A stretch of 64,000 bases of DNA from Litorivita sp040371945 (GTDB taxonomy: Bacteria > Pseudomonadota > Alphaproteobacteria > Rhodobacterales > Rhodobacteraceae). Under the pieces are notes generated by a model. It was not told where the DNA came from. It saw only the letters and a list, made by a program, of their open reading frames with translations, and did no database searches. The position numbers and the translations under genes are program-made. Positions 1 to 8,419 of this stretch are shown one piece after another; the first letter of the stretch is position 1; each line of letters begins with the position of its first letter. The stretch spans positions 434,001 through 498,000 of the forward strand of contig NZ_BAABWS010000001.1 in assembly GCF_040371945.1 (NCBI RefSeq), in the 5' to 3' direction.

Positions 1-260
1 TCCATCACCAGACGCGGCGGATTTTCGAGCGAAAACAACCTGTAAGGCACGCCTTGGCTGAGCCGCAAAGCAATCTGCAAACCGCCCCAAGTGTCGCGTA
101 TCTGGCTGCCCCCTGGCTCGGCGCGGGCCAAGGCGCTAAAGGCGGGCGGCGACGGCGGGCTTGGGTCTTGCTGCGCGGCGGCGCGCGCCGGATCAAGTGC
201 AAGCACCACAGCCGCAAGGGCGATCACCGCCCAGCTTCGCAGATGAGGAATGGGATACAT
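1..260 (-). CDS. N-acetylmuramoyl-L-alanine amidase, N-terminal part (cut by window edge)
   Basis: The 86 visible residues start with a signal peptide (MYPIPHLRSW, a hydrophobic stretch, then ARAAA), followed by a proline-rich linker and the start of an AMIN domain (GVPYRLFSLENPPRLVM). That pattern is typical of periplasmic AmiC-type amidases, which cut the stem peptide from murein during cell separation. The zinc amidase domain lies beyond the left edge and cannot be seen. AMIN domains bind peptidoglycan and direct the enzyme to the septum. The assignment rests on the N-terminus only. An NlpD-like protein, the class of factor that activates AmiC in E. coli, is encoded about 52 kb away in this window. 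Confidence 0.75.
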   Translation of the reverse strand, partial: MYPIPHLRSWAVIALAAVVLALDPARAAAQQDPSPPSPPAFSALARAEPGGSQIRDTWGGLQIALRLSQGVPYRLFSLENPPRLVM

Positions 261-356
261 TACCTTGATTTTCCTGCTCTTTTGCCCGTTCGGGCTTGCT
301 CTCTACGCTCTACGATACAACAGATCCGCGCCAAACCCAAGCGGCTGCACCTAGGC

Positions 357-1508
357 CTAAACATGGCCGCGCGCGGCCATAAAGGCCTTGAGCCGCGCCA
401 GACCCTCGCGGATATCCTCGGTGCTGCGCGCATAGGAAAACCGCAAGGTGCTGCTGCCGCGGTGCGGGTCAAAATCCAAACCCGGTGTCACCGCCACCCC
501 CGCGTCGCGCAAGATCTCTGCGGCAAAGGCGCGGCTGTCGCGGGTCAGATGCCCGACCTCGGCATAAACATAAAACGCCCCGTCAGGCGGCGCGAAACGG
601 TCAAATCCCGCCGCCCGCAGCCCCTCTTGCATCAACATGCGGTTCGCCTTGTAAGTCTCTAGATTCAATTGCAATTCATCATCGCACTCCATGGCGCCAA
701 GCGCGGCGATCTGGCTGGCATGGGGCGGGCAGATAAAGAGGTTTTGCGCCAGCCGCTCGATGACGCGCACATGATCTTCGGGCACCACCATCCAACCCAC
801 GCGCCATCCGGTCATCGAAAAATACTTGGAAAAGGAATTGATGACATAGGCCTCATCGCTGATCTCCAAGGCGCTCACGGCTTTGGCCTCATATTCGATG
901 CCGTGATAAATCTCGTCCGAGATAAAGCTCGCGCCCTGCTCTGCCGCCGCGCCCATCAACGCCCCGAGCGCCTCGCGGCCAAGCATCGTGCCCGACGGGT
1001 TCGCCGGCGAGGCCACCAGCAAACCTTGCAAATCACGGTTTGCAAAGTCCTGCGGCACCAGTTGATAGCGGTTTTCCGCCTGCGCCTCGATGGCCACAAC
1101 CTCTAGATCCAGCGCCTTAAGAATTTGGCGGTAGGACGGATACCCCGGCATGCCGATGCCCACGCGGTCGCCGCCGTCAAACAGTGCCGTAAAGGCCAAG
1201 ATAAACCCCGCCGACGAGCCCGATGTCACCACCACGCGGTTCGGGTCAAGATCGAGATTATACCAATCGCCATAAAGCTTTGCGATGCGCGCACGCAATG
1301 CGGGCAGCCCCAGCCCCACCGTGTAACCGAGCGCCGAGCGCTCCATTTCGCGCGCCAAAACCGCCCGCGCTCCGGCGGGCGCGGCCGTGCCCGGTTGGCC
1401 CACTTCCATATGGATGATGTGGCGGCCCTCGGCTTCGGCCTTGCGCGCCGCTTCCATGACATCCATCACAATGAAGGGATCGACCGCGCCGCGCCTTGAT
1501 GTTCGCAT
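357..1508 (-). CDS. Class I/II pyridoxal-phosphate aminotransferase
   Basis: This 383-residue cytosolic protein has the fold-type I aminotransferase pattern: a GSSAGF phosphate-binding turn near residue 97, ASPANPSGT near 166-174, SDEIYHGI near 197-204 (the Asp contacts the PLP ring nitrogen), and the Schiff-base lysine K228 in NSFSKYFSMTGWRVGW. A C-terminal arginine in LRFSYARS would bind the substrate carboxylate. The family includes aspartate and aromatic aminotransferases, and the exact amino donor cannot be read from the sequence. The ATG start is followed directly by family-like sequence. It is divergent from the M48 protease gene and in line with the amidase gene. Confidence 0.88.
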   Translation of the reverse strand: MRTSRRGAVDPFIVMDVMEAARKAEAEGRHIIHMEVGQPGTAAPAGARAVLAREMERSALGYTVGLGLPALRARIAKLYGDWYNLDLDPNRVVVTSGSSAGFILAFTALFDGGDRVGIGMPGYPSYRQILKALDLEVVAIEAQAENRYQLVPQDFANRDLQGLLVASPANPSGTMLGREALGALMGAAAEQGASFISDEIYHGIEYEAKAVSALEISDEAYVINSFSKYFSMTGWRVGWMVVPEDHVRVIERLAQNLFICPPHASQIAALGAMECDDELQLNLETYKANRMLMQEGLRAAGFDRFAPPDGAFYVYAEVGHLTRDSRAFAAEILRDAGVAVTPGLDFDPHRGSSTLRFSYARSTEDIREGLARLKAFMAARGHV

Positions 1509-1592
1509 CTAATTCTTCCTAAGCTGTGCCAAAGGCCGCGCAACGCGCCGCCGCTCGTCCCTCCTTGTCACAAGGATAAAGGCCCCTCGTCA

Positions 1593-2945
1593 ATGCGTCT
1601 TCTCCGCTCTCTCATGGCTGCCGCCTCTGCGCTGTGCCTCATGGCCGCGCTGATCGGCGCACCGGCGCGCGCCGCCAGCCTGATCCGCGATCCCGATATC
1701 GAGTATTCGCTGGGCCAATTGGCCGCGCCCTTGCTCAAGGCCGCAGGGCTCAGCCCCAGCCGCGTCAAGATCATGGTCATCAATGACAGCAACCTGAACG
1801 CCTATGTGATTGATAGTGATCATATTTTCATCCACTCGGGGTTGATTTTGCGACTGGATCGCGCGGCGCAACTGCAATCCGTGATCGCCCATGAGGCCGC
1901 CCATATCGCCAGCGGGCACCTCACGCGGCGGCGAAATAATATGGCCAATATGCGCACTGCGGCGGGGCTGGGCCTTGCACTTGCGGCGGCGACGGCGGCC
2001 ACCACCGGCAATACCAAAGCCGCCTCCGGCATCGGCCTCGGGGTCAGCTCTTCGGCGGCGCGGCTGTTTATGGCGCACACCCGCGACGAGGAAAACGCTG
2101 CCGATAATTCGGGCCTGCGCTATATGGCGCGGGCGGGCGTGGATGCGAAGGGCGCGCTAGAGGTGCTTGATCTGTTTCGCGGACAAGAGGCGCTGAGCAC
2201 GTCGCGCCAAGACCCCTATGCGCGCACCCACCCGATGAGCCGTGACAGGTATCGCCGCATGGAGGCCGCCGCCGCCGGATTGGCCAGCAAAACGCCAGAT
2301 GGCGACACCGCCGAGGCGCGCTATTGGTTCGACCGCGCCAAGGGCAAGCTTTCGGCCTTTCAGCGCGCCCCCAAATGGACCATGCGCCGCGCCAAAGAGA
2401 GCGTCTCGCCCGATATCACCTTGATGCGACAAGCCATCGCCCATCACCGCCAGACCCAAACCAAAGAGGCGCTGGCCACTTTGGATCGCGCGATCGTGAT
2501 GCGGCCGAATGACCCGTTCTTGTTGGAACTCAAGGGCCAGTTTTTGATCGAGCGGCGCCAGTTCAGCGCCGCCGTTGCGGCATATGAATCCGCCGCCCGC
2601 CGCGCGCCCAATGACCCGCTGATCCTCGCCAGCCTCGGGCGCGCGCTTTTGGCGCTCGACACCAAGGATGCGACGCGCAAAGCCTTGACCGTGCTCGAAA
2701 AATCACGCGCGCGTGATTACTCCAACGCCAATGCGATGCGCGAACTGGGCATGGCTTATGCGCGGCTTGGCAATCACGGCATGGCCTCCTTGACGGTGGC
2801 CGAACGCCATGCGCTTGGCGGCAATATGAAGGACGCGGCGGTGCATGCCCAACGCGCCGAGGGCCTGTTGCCGCGCGGCTCTGGTGCTTGGCAACGCGCG
2901 CAGGATGTGATCTTTGCTGCTAAAGCCGCATCGAAACGGAGATAG
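1593..2945 (+). CDS. M48 family zinc metalloprotease with TPR repeats (BepA/YfgC-like)
   Basis: The product has 450 residues with a Sec signal peptide ending near ARAAS. The HEAAH zinc motif is at 100-104, and a downstream TRDEENAAD segment supplies the third ligand. From about residue 280 TPR-like helices follow (ALATLDRAIVMRPNDPFLLE and further units). This is the architecture of the periplasmic chaperone-protease BepA, which handles outer-membrane proteins in E. coli. A small palindrome (CCTTGT-C-ACAAGG) lies at 1563-1575, just before the ATG, and overlaps the likely ribosome-binding region. The gene is followed after 3 bases by the DsbA-like gene, so the two probably share a transcript. 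Confidence 0.9.
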   Translation: MRLLRSLMAAASALCLMAALIGAPARAASLIRDPDIEYSLGQLAAPLLKAAGLSPSRVKIMVINDSNLNAYVIDSDHIFIHSGLILRLDRAAQLQSVIAHEAAHIASGHLTRRRNNMANMRTAAGLGLALAAATAATTGNTKAASGIGLGVSSSAARLFMAHTRDEENAADNSGLRYMARAGVDAKGALEVLDLFRGQEALSTSRQDPYARTHPMSRDRYRRMEAAAAGLASKTPDGDTAEARYWFDRAKGKLSAFQRAPKWTMRRAKESVSPDITLMRQAIAHHRQTQTKEALATLDRAIVMRPNDPFLLELKGQFLIERRQFSAAVAAYESAARRAPNDPLILASLGRALLALDTKDATRKALTVLEKSRARDYSNANAMRELGMAYARLGNHGMASLTVAERHALGGNMKDAAVHAQRAEGLLPRGSGAWQRAQDVIFAAKAASKRR

Positions 2946-2948
2946 CCG

Positions 2949-3698
2949 ATGAACCGCACCCTGCCCGCCGCCCTGTTGAGCGCCTCGCTCCTTGCTGCAC
3001 CGGCCTTTGCCTTTGACATCAACGCCATGAGCCCCGCCGAGAAAGAGGCCTTTGGCGCCGAGGTGCGCGCCTATTTGATGGAAAATCCGCAAGTCATCAT
3101 GGATGCGGTCAATTCTCTCGAAGACCGCCAAGCCGCCGCGCAGGCCCAAACCGATGTGGATATGGTCAAGGTCAACGCCAAAGACATTTTTGACGATCCG
3201 ACCTCTTGGGTTGGCGGCAATCCGGACGGCGACATCACCTTGGTCGAATTCACCGATTACCGCTGCGGCTATTGCCGCAAGGCCGTGGCCGACGTGGAAA
3301 AACTGCTCAAGACCGACGGCAATATCCGCTTTATTATCAAAGAATTCCCGATCCTTGGCGAGGCCTCTGTCGCCTCCTCGCGCTTTGCGATTGCGGTGCG
3401 GATGCTGCATGGCGATGCGGCCTATAAGGGCGCGCATGATGCGTTGATCTCGCATAAGGGCGGTATCAATGACGCCAGCTTGACGAAAATCGCCAAGGCG
3501 CTTGATCTGGACGCGGGTCCGATCCTTGACAAGATGGAGGCCGATGAGGTCACGCAAGTGATCGCGCGCAATCATGCGTTGGCGGGCCGCTTGCAGATCG
3601 GAGGCACGCCGACCTTTGTGTTGGGCGACCGGATGCTGCGCGGCTATGTGCCTTTCGACGGGATGCAGCAATTGGTGGCCGAGGCGCGCAAGGACTGA
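2949..3698 (+). CDS. Periplasmic DsbA-family thiol-disulfide oxidoreductase
   Basis: The 249-residue precursor has a signal peptide (MNRTLPAALLSASLLAAPAFA). A short helical N-terminal region follows (MSPAEKEAFGAEVRAYLMEN), then a thioredoxin-fold domain with active site CGYC at C106/C109 and the cis-proline in GGTPTFVLG. The family oxidises or isomerises disulfides of exported proteins; the N-terminal helices resemble those of ScsC/Com1-like proteins. A GGAG ribosome-binding site overlaps the end of the M48 gene. The next gene encodes a shorter relative with the same N-terminal helical motif, which suggests a tandem duplication. Confidence 0.88.
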   Translation: MNRTLPAALLSASLLAAPAFAFDINAMSPAEKEAFGAEVRAYLMENPQVIMDAVNSLEDRQAAAQAQTDVDMVKVNAKDIFDDPTSWVGGNPDGDITLVEFTDYRCGYCRKAVADVEKLLKTDGNIRFIIKEFPILGEASVASSRFAIAVRMLHGDAAYKGAHDALISHKGGINDASLTKIAKALDLDAGPILDKMEADEVTQVIARNHALAGRLQIGGTPTFVLGDRMLRGYVPFDGMQQLVAEARKD

Positions 3699-3702
3699 TC
3701 CC

Positions 3703-4239
3703 ATGCGCGCCCGTCCTGTGCGCGCTGCCGCGGTTCTGGCGCTTGCCCTTTGGGGCGGGCCGATGGGCGCGACCGATATCACGGCGCTCACCCCCGCCGA
3801 GCGGCAAGCCTTTGGCGCCTTGGTGAAATCCTATCTGATGGCCAATCCATCGGTGATCGCGCAGGCGCTATCGGCAACCACGCCCACCGATCTTTATGCC
3901 GATGACCGCGAGGCCGATCTGTCGATCATCGCGCGCCACAAGGCGCTTTTGTTTGATCGGCGCGCAGAGGGATTTGGCGAGGCTGATGCTGCGCTTGTGA
4001 TTGCGCTGATCGGCGCTGGGGACTGCGCGCCTTGCCAGATGGCAGAGGCGGATTTGCGCGCCTTGGCCGATCGCTATGACATCCGCGTGCGGCGCCTTAT
4101 GCCCGAGGAGGCCGCGACCTTCCTGAGCGAGATGCAGATCACCGACCTGCCCGCCTATGTCTTTGAAAACATGGTGCTTAGCGGCGCGATGCCCGCCGTG
4201 GTAATGGATCGCTATATCGCGCAGCGCTTGGACAAATAG
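3703..4239 (+). CDS. Second, shorter DsbA-like periplasmic protein
   Basis: This 178-residue protein has a signal peptide and the same N-terminal helix as its neighbour (LTPAERQAFGALVKSYLMAN). A reduced thioredoxin-like domain carries CAPC at C108/C111 and a possible cis-proline (TDLPAYVFEN). It is much shorter than usual DsbA proteins because the helical insertion is largely missing. The start is set at the ATG four bases after the upstream stop; an earlier in-frame start would run through the neighbour's coding sequence. It ends two bases from the convergent ispG stop. It may act as a redox partner or a specialised thiol oxidase; the substrate is unknown. Confidence 0.8.
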   Translation: MRARPVRAAAVLALALWGGPMGATDITALTPAERQAFGALVKSYLMANPSVIAQALSATTPTDLYADDREADLSIIARHKALLFDRRAEGFGEADAALVIALIGAGDCAPCQMAEADLRALADRYDIRVRRLMPEEAATFLSEMQITDLPAYVFENMVLSGAMPAVVMDRYIAQRLDK

Positions 4240-4241
4240 CC

Positions 4242-5381
4242 CTATCCGGCCGCGCTGGCGCGGGCTTCGGCGTCCATTTCGGCCTGTATCGCCTCGGCCT
4301 TCTTCTCGACCTCTTCGACGATATGATCGATCATCTTGTCGTTGCTCATCTTATGGCTTTGCTTGCCCGCCAGATAGACCATCCCCGCCCCTGCGCCGCC
4401 GCCGGTAAAGCCGACATCGGTCATCAATGCCTCGCCTGGACCATTCACAACACAGCCGATGATCGACAGGCTCATCGGGGTTTTGATATGCTCAAGCCGT
4501 TTTTCCAGCGCCTCGACGGTTTTGATCACATCAAAGCCTTGGCGCGCGCAAGACGGGCAGGAAATGATATTCACCCCGCGGTGTCGCAAGCCAAGCGATT
4601 TGAGGATGTCATAGCCGACCTTGACCTCTTCGACCGGATCGGCAGACAAGGACACGCGGATCGTATCGCCAATGCCCATCCAGAGCAGGTTGCCCAGCCC
4701 GATGGCCGATTTGATCGTGCCGGACATAAGCCCGCCCGCCTCGGTGATGCCCAAATGGATCGGGGCATCGGTGGCCTCGGCCAAGGCTTGGTAAGCGGCA
4801 GCAGAGAGAAACACATCCGAGGCTTTGACCGAGATTTTAAACTCGTGAAAGTCATTGTCTTGCAGGATTTTGATATGATCCAGCCCGCTTTCGACCATCG
4901 CATCGGGGCATGGCTCGCCGTATTTCTCAAGCAAATGTTTTTCAAGGCTGCCCGCGTTAACGCCGATGCGGATCGAACAGCCGTGATCCTTGGCCGCTTT
5001 GATCACCTCTTTGACACGGGTCTCGTCGCCGATGTTGCCCGGATTGATGCGCAGGCACGCCGCGCCAGCCTCGGCGGCCTCGATGGCGCGTTTGTAATGG
5101 AAATGGATATCCGCGACGATCGGCACGGGGCTTTCGCGGCAGATTTCTTTGAGCGCCGTGGTCGCGGCCACATCGGGGGCAGAAATGCGCACGATATCGG
5201 CGCCAGCCTCAGAGGCGGCAATCACCTGCGCCAGCGTGGCGCGCACATCGCCGCTGTCGGTATTGGTCATGGTTTGCACGGTGATCGGTGCGTCGCCCCC
5301 CACGGGCACATTGCCGACCATGATCTGACGGCTCTTGCGGCGATAGATGTTTTTCCACGGGCGGACGTGATTGAGCGACAT
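4242..5381 (-). CDS. ispG: 4-hydroxy-3-methylbut-2-enyl diphosphate synthase (flavodoxin/ferredoxin)
   Basis: The 379-residue enzyme catalyses the penultimate step of the MEP isoprenoid pathway, converting MEcPP to HMBPP with a [4Fe-4S] cluster. Visible hallmarks are the N-terminal TIM-barrel sequence VQTMTNTDSGDVRATLAQV, the cysteine motif ISCPSCARQGFD, and the later CVVNGPGEA segment that supplies the remaining cluster ligands. The length matches bacterial IspG. The C-terminus has an extra acidic/alanine tail (EMDAEARASAAG). It lies downstream of the RodZ-like gene on the same strand, an arrangement I believe is common in this order. Confidence 0.95.
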   Translation of the reverse strand: MSLNHVRPWKNIYRRKSRQIMVGNVPVGGDAPITVQTMTNTDSGDVRATLAQVIAASEAGADIVRISAPDVAATTALKEICRESPVPIVADIHFHYKRAIEAAEAGAACLRINPGNIGDETRVKEVIKAAKDHGCSIRIGVNAGSLEKHLLEKYGEPCPDAMVESGLDHIKILQDNDFHEFKISVKASDVFLSAAAYQALAEATDAPIHLGITEAGGLMSGTIKSAIGLGNLLWMGIGDTIRVSLSADPVEEVKVGYDILKSLGLRHRGVNIISCPSCARQGFDVIKTVEALEKRLEHIKTPMSLSIIGCVVNGPGEALMTDVGFTGGGAGAGMVYLAGKQSHKMSNDKMIDHIVEEVEKKAEAIQAEMDAEARASAAG

Positions 5382-5489
5382 AAGGCGGGCCTTTCACCGA
5401 GGTGTTCGGCCCTAGGAATACGCGCTTGGGCACGGGGCTGCAATCAGGCAATACTCACCTTGGCGAGAGGTGCCGAAGAAGAGGTCGAA

Positions 5490-5521
5490 GCCTCCGGCGG
5501 GGATATTTTTAGAACCGGCAA
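5490..5521 (-). repeat. 32-bp interspersed repeat, copy A
   Basis: This copy matches the consensus TTGCAGGTTC-NNN-AAATATCCCCGCCGGAGGC on the minus strand, except TTGCCGG at its 5' end and AAA in the variable triplet. It lies between ispG and the RodZ-like gene. See the other five copies (B-F). Confidence 0.85.
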
Positions 5522-5546
5522 GCAGGGCGCGCGCACCATCGCGGGT

Positions 5547-6812
5547 TCAGTTTTGTGCCTGCACCAATTCGGCCACAACGCGGGCCAGATCGCCATCCTT
5601 GTCGAGGCTGGCCACGCTATAGGTTTGCGTCAGATGGGCCACCGAAAGCGGCAGCTTGGACGTCACCGAGCCGCGCGGTCCGGCGGGGCCGATATGTTGG
5701 CCGTTCACCGCGAAATAGATTGCGCCGGATTCGCCCACGCGCAAGGTGGGTGCTTCTTCAGTGGCGGGCACGGCATAGCGGTCGCCCGCATTCATGATCC
5801 CTTCGAAGATCACCGTGCCATCAGCGGCGCGCACGCGCACCCATGCGGGACGGGCGGCGACAACGACGACTTCGGGTGCGGGGCCTTCGACCACCTGCAC
5901 GCCGCTTTGATTGCTGCGCGCGGCGGGATCGGCGCTCAAACCTGCGCCCGTGCCATCGGCCATCATCGGCGCGGGTGTCGCTCGCGGCGAGGCTTCGCCA
6001 TAGAAGGTGCCAATCGTGGATGGGTCCAGCGTCGAGATCGGCGCATCACGCGCGACCATCACCGGTACATCCAAAGCTTGCGGGCGATAGAGCCGGTCCA
6101 GCGATGCCGCGGGCGGCGCGAAAATGCCGGTCGGGGTGTCGCCCGAAGCCATCGCACCGGCGGCGCGCGCCGTGTCTGCGTCATCACTCAGGCCGCTATT
6201 TGCAGCCAGAGCGCCATCGAGCGGGTCAAGATCGGAGAGCACGGTCGGGGTATTTTCAACCGGCGCGAATTGCACACGCTGCACTTCGTTCAAAACGCTG
6301 TAACCGCCATAGCCGATGCCGCCGATCAGCAGCGCCAGAACCAGAACCGAGCCGACAGCGCTTGGTTCGATCCGCGACAGGAAGCTTTCGGCAATCGGGG
6401 TGAAGGGCGTTTTCGCACCGCCAAAGGGGTCCTTTTCGACGCGCTGCGCAGGCGCGGCTTCGCGGCGGGGGCTGGAGGCCTCCGACGACATGCCATGCGC
6501 GATGGAAAATCCGCTTTCGGCGCAGAACTGCGCAAAGGCGGCATCGGGATCCATATTCAGATAGCGCGCGTAAGAGCGCACATATCCGGCAATAAACCCG
6601 GGCGTATCAAAGGCGGTCGGATCGGTGTTTTCGATGGCGGCGATATAGGAGGCTTTGATCCGCAGCTCGCGTTGCACGTCGAGCAAGCTTTTGCCCATCG
6701 TCGCCCGTTCGCCGCGCATGGTATCGCCAAGACGCAACTCGAACGCATCAAAGCCACGCGGTTCTTCCACGTCTGCTTCGACCTTTTTGCGCGAGAATTT
6801 GCGCCTGATCAT
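5547..6812 (-). CDS. RodZ-like helix-turn-helix membrane protein (HTH_25 / DUF4115)
   Basis: The 421-residue protein starts with a cytoplasmic HTH_25 domain (LGDTMRGERATMGKSLLDVQ ... AIENTDPTAFDTPGFIAGYV, roughly residues 20-90). One membrane segment follows (VLVLALLIGGIGYGGYSVL, near 145-165), then a long low-complexity periplasmic linker and a C-terminal DUF4115 beta domain (PAWVRVRAADGTVIFEGIM). RodZ links MreB filaments to cell-wall synthesis. I prefer the ATG giving MIRRKFSRKK because it sits just before the HTH domain. ATG at 6848 and GTG at 6890 are alternatives, but the latter abuts an inverted repeat. IspG is encoded downstream. Confidence 0.85.
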   Translation of the reverse strand: MIRRKFSRKKVEADVEEPRGFDAFELRLGDTMRGERATMGKSLLDVQRELRIKASYIAAIENTDPTAFDTPGFIAGYVRSYARYLNMDPDAAFAQFCAESGFSIAHGMSSEASSPRREAAPAQRVEKDPFGGAKTPFTPIAESFLSRIEPSAVGSVLVLALLIGGIGYGGYSVLNEVQRVQFAPVENTPTVLSDLDPLDGALAANSGLSDDADTARAAGAMASGDTPTGIFAPPAASLDRLYRPQALDVPVMVARDAPISTLDPSTIGTFYGEASPRATPAPMMADGTGAGLSADPAARSNQSGVQVVEGPAPEVVVVAARPAWVRVRAADGTVIFEGIMNAGDRYAVPATEEAPTLRVGESGAIYFAVNGQHIGPAGPRGSVTSKLPLSVAHLTQTYSVASLDKDGDLARVVAELVQAQN

Positions 6813-6891
6813 CGCTGCTGCCCCACTTCGGAATACACCACGAACCATCCCCGATTCGATGTGTGCTATTTCTTTACCGAAGCCTAGCACA

Positions 6892-6919
6892 GTGCAACCG
6901 AGATTGCACGTTATCCACA
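6892..6919. promoter_or_regulatory. Inverted repeat followed by a perfect DnaA-box sequence
   Basis: Between hemA and the RodZ-like gene, GTGCAA-N6-TTGCAC (6892-6909) is followed one base later by TTATCCACA (6911-6919), the exact DnaA-box consensus. The pair sits where a promoter for the RodZ-like gene would be expected. Binding by DnaA or any other regulator is inference only. Confidence 0.4.
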
Positions 6920-6921
6920 GG

Positions 6922-8145
6922 CTACCCCGCCAATTCGGCGCGATTCAGCGCACAATGGCTCCAGAGCGCGTCCATGGCCTTGACCAGATGATCCATCTCG
7001 CCCGCCCCATGCACCGGCGAGGGCGTGAAGCGCAGCCGCTCTGTGCCGCGCGGAACGGTGGGGAAATTGATCGGCTGGACATAGATGCCGTAGGTTTGCA
7101 GCAGCATGTCCGAGAGCTTTTGCGTATGCACCGGATCGCCCACAATCACCGGCACGATATGGCTGCCGTGGTCAATGATCGGCAGGCCCATGCCCTTGAG
7201 GCGGGTCTTGAGGATCTTGGCTTGGGTCTGGTGACGCTCGCGCAGGGTGCTGTCGGTTTTGAGGTGTTTGACCGAGGCCGCCGCCCCCGCCGCAATTGCG
7301 GGCGCAAGCGAGGTGGTAAAAATGAAACCGGGCGCAAAGGAGCGCACCGCATCGCACATTTTCTCCGAAGCCGCGATATAGCCGCCCATGACGCCATAGG
7401 CCTTGGCCAAAGTGCCGTTGATGATGTCCAGACGGTGCATCAGCCCGTCACGTTCGGCCACGCCCGCACCGCGCGGACCATACATGCCAACCGCATGCAC
7501 TTCGTCGATATAGGTCAGCGCGCCGAATTCGTCGGCCAGATCGCAAATCGCTTCGATCGGGCCAAAATCGCCATCCATCGAATAGACCGATTCGAAGGCA
7601 ATCAGTTTGGGCGCGGCGGGATCATCCGCCGCCAGCAATTCGCGCAGATGCGCCACGTCGTTGTGACGGAAAATCCGCTTCGCCCCGCCATTGCGGCGCA
7701 CGCCTTCGATCATCGAGGCATGGTTCAATTCATCCGAATAAATAATCAAACCGGGGAAAAGCTTGGGCAGGGTCGAGAGCGTCGCATCATTGGCGATATA
7801 GGCCGAGGTGAACAAAAGCGCCGCCTCTTTGCCATGCAGGTCGGCCAATTCGGCTTCGAGCTGTTTGTGATACACGGTCGTGCCGGAAATGTTGCGCGTG
7901 CCGCCCGATCCGGCGCCCGCCGCATCAATGGCTTCATGCATTGCGGCCAAAACCACCGGATGCTGCCCCATGCCAAGATAATCATTGCCACACCATACGG
8001 TGATCGGCTGCTCCGCCCCGTCCGGACGGGTCCAAGTCGCATGCGGGAATTGCCCGTTCTTGCGCTCGATATCGATGAACGTCCGATAGCGGCCCTCATC
8101 GTGCAGGCTATTGATGGCTTGATCCAGCTTGGCCGTGTAGTCCAC
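6922..8145 (-). CDS. hemA: 5-aminolevulinate synthase
   Basis: The 407-residue PLP enzyme condenses glycine and succinyl-CoA to 5-aminolevulinate, the first step of the C4 (Shemin) route to heme and other tetrapyrroles, which is characteristic of alphaproteobacteria. Motifs include NDYLGMGQHP, GSGGTRNISGTTVYHKQLE, DELNHASMIEG, DEVHAVGMYG and the catalytic lysine in NGTLAKAYGVMGGY. Length and motifs match HemA throughout. The upstream region holds a perfect FNR box with a correctly spaced -10-like hexamer on this strand, so induction at low oxygen is likely. That would agree with FnrL control of hemA described in Rhodobacter sphaeroides. Confidence 0.97.
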   Translation of the reverse strand: MDYTAKLDQAINSLHDEGRYRTFIDIERKNGQFPHATWTRPDGAEQPITVWCGNDYLGMGQHPVVLAAMHEAIDAAGAGSGGTRNISGTTVYHKQLEAELADLHGKEAALLFTSAYIANDATLSTLPKLFPGLIIYSDELNHASMIEGVRRNGGAKRIFRHNDVAHLRELLAADDPAAPKLIAFESVYSMDGDFGPIEAICDLADEFGALTYIDEVHAVGMYGPRGAGVAERDGLMHRLDIINGTLAKAYGVMGGYIAASEKMCDAVRSFAPGFIFTTSLAPAIAAGAAASVKHLKTDSTLRERHQTQAKILKTRLKGMGLPIIDHGSHIVPVIVGDPVHTQKLSDMLLQTYGIYVQPINFPTVPRGTERLRFTPSPVHGAGEMDHLVKAMDALWSHCALNRAELAG

Positions 8146-8311
8146 GGGCAGTCCTCCGTCTTGCTCTTGCCGCGAGGCTATAGACCATCTTTTAAGAGAG
8201 TCCTACCCCGCGAAAGTCGATCTTCCCGCGTTATGACGTCGCGCCATGTCTCCAGAAGGTCAGTTATTCAATTTCATGAATGAATACCGTTCGCGCATCC
8301 ATTTCGCAACT

Positions 8312-8353
8312 GTTTTAGACATGCATCTGTTTTGCTGCATTGATTTCGATCAA
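8312..8353 (-). promoter_or_regulatory. FNR/FnrL box and candidate class II promoter of hemA
   Basis: TTGATTTCGATCAA at 8340-8353 is a perfect palindromic FNR box (TTGAT-N4-ATCAA). On the hemA strand, TAAAAC at 8312-8317 sits where a -10 element would lie if the box were centred at -41.5, the standard class II position. This predicts a transcript start near 8305 and a leader of about 160 bases. The box also lies 67 bases before the divergent M20 peptidase gene and could affect it. Confidence 0.7.
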
Positions 8354-8419
8354 GCGACCCTAGACAGCGGCGCATCACACGTTAGGCTGCGGTAACTTAC
8401 TGATAAAGGAAGAATTCCG

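Noticed and set aside
4323..6887. 854-codon plus-strand frame
   Set aside because: It is antisense to ispG and the RodZ-like gene, both well supported; the His/Arg/Gly-rich product is typical of antisense frames in GC-rich DNA.
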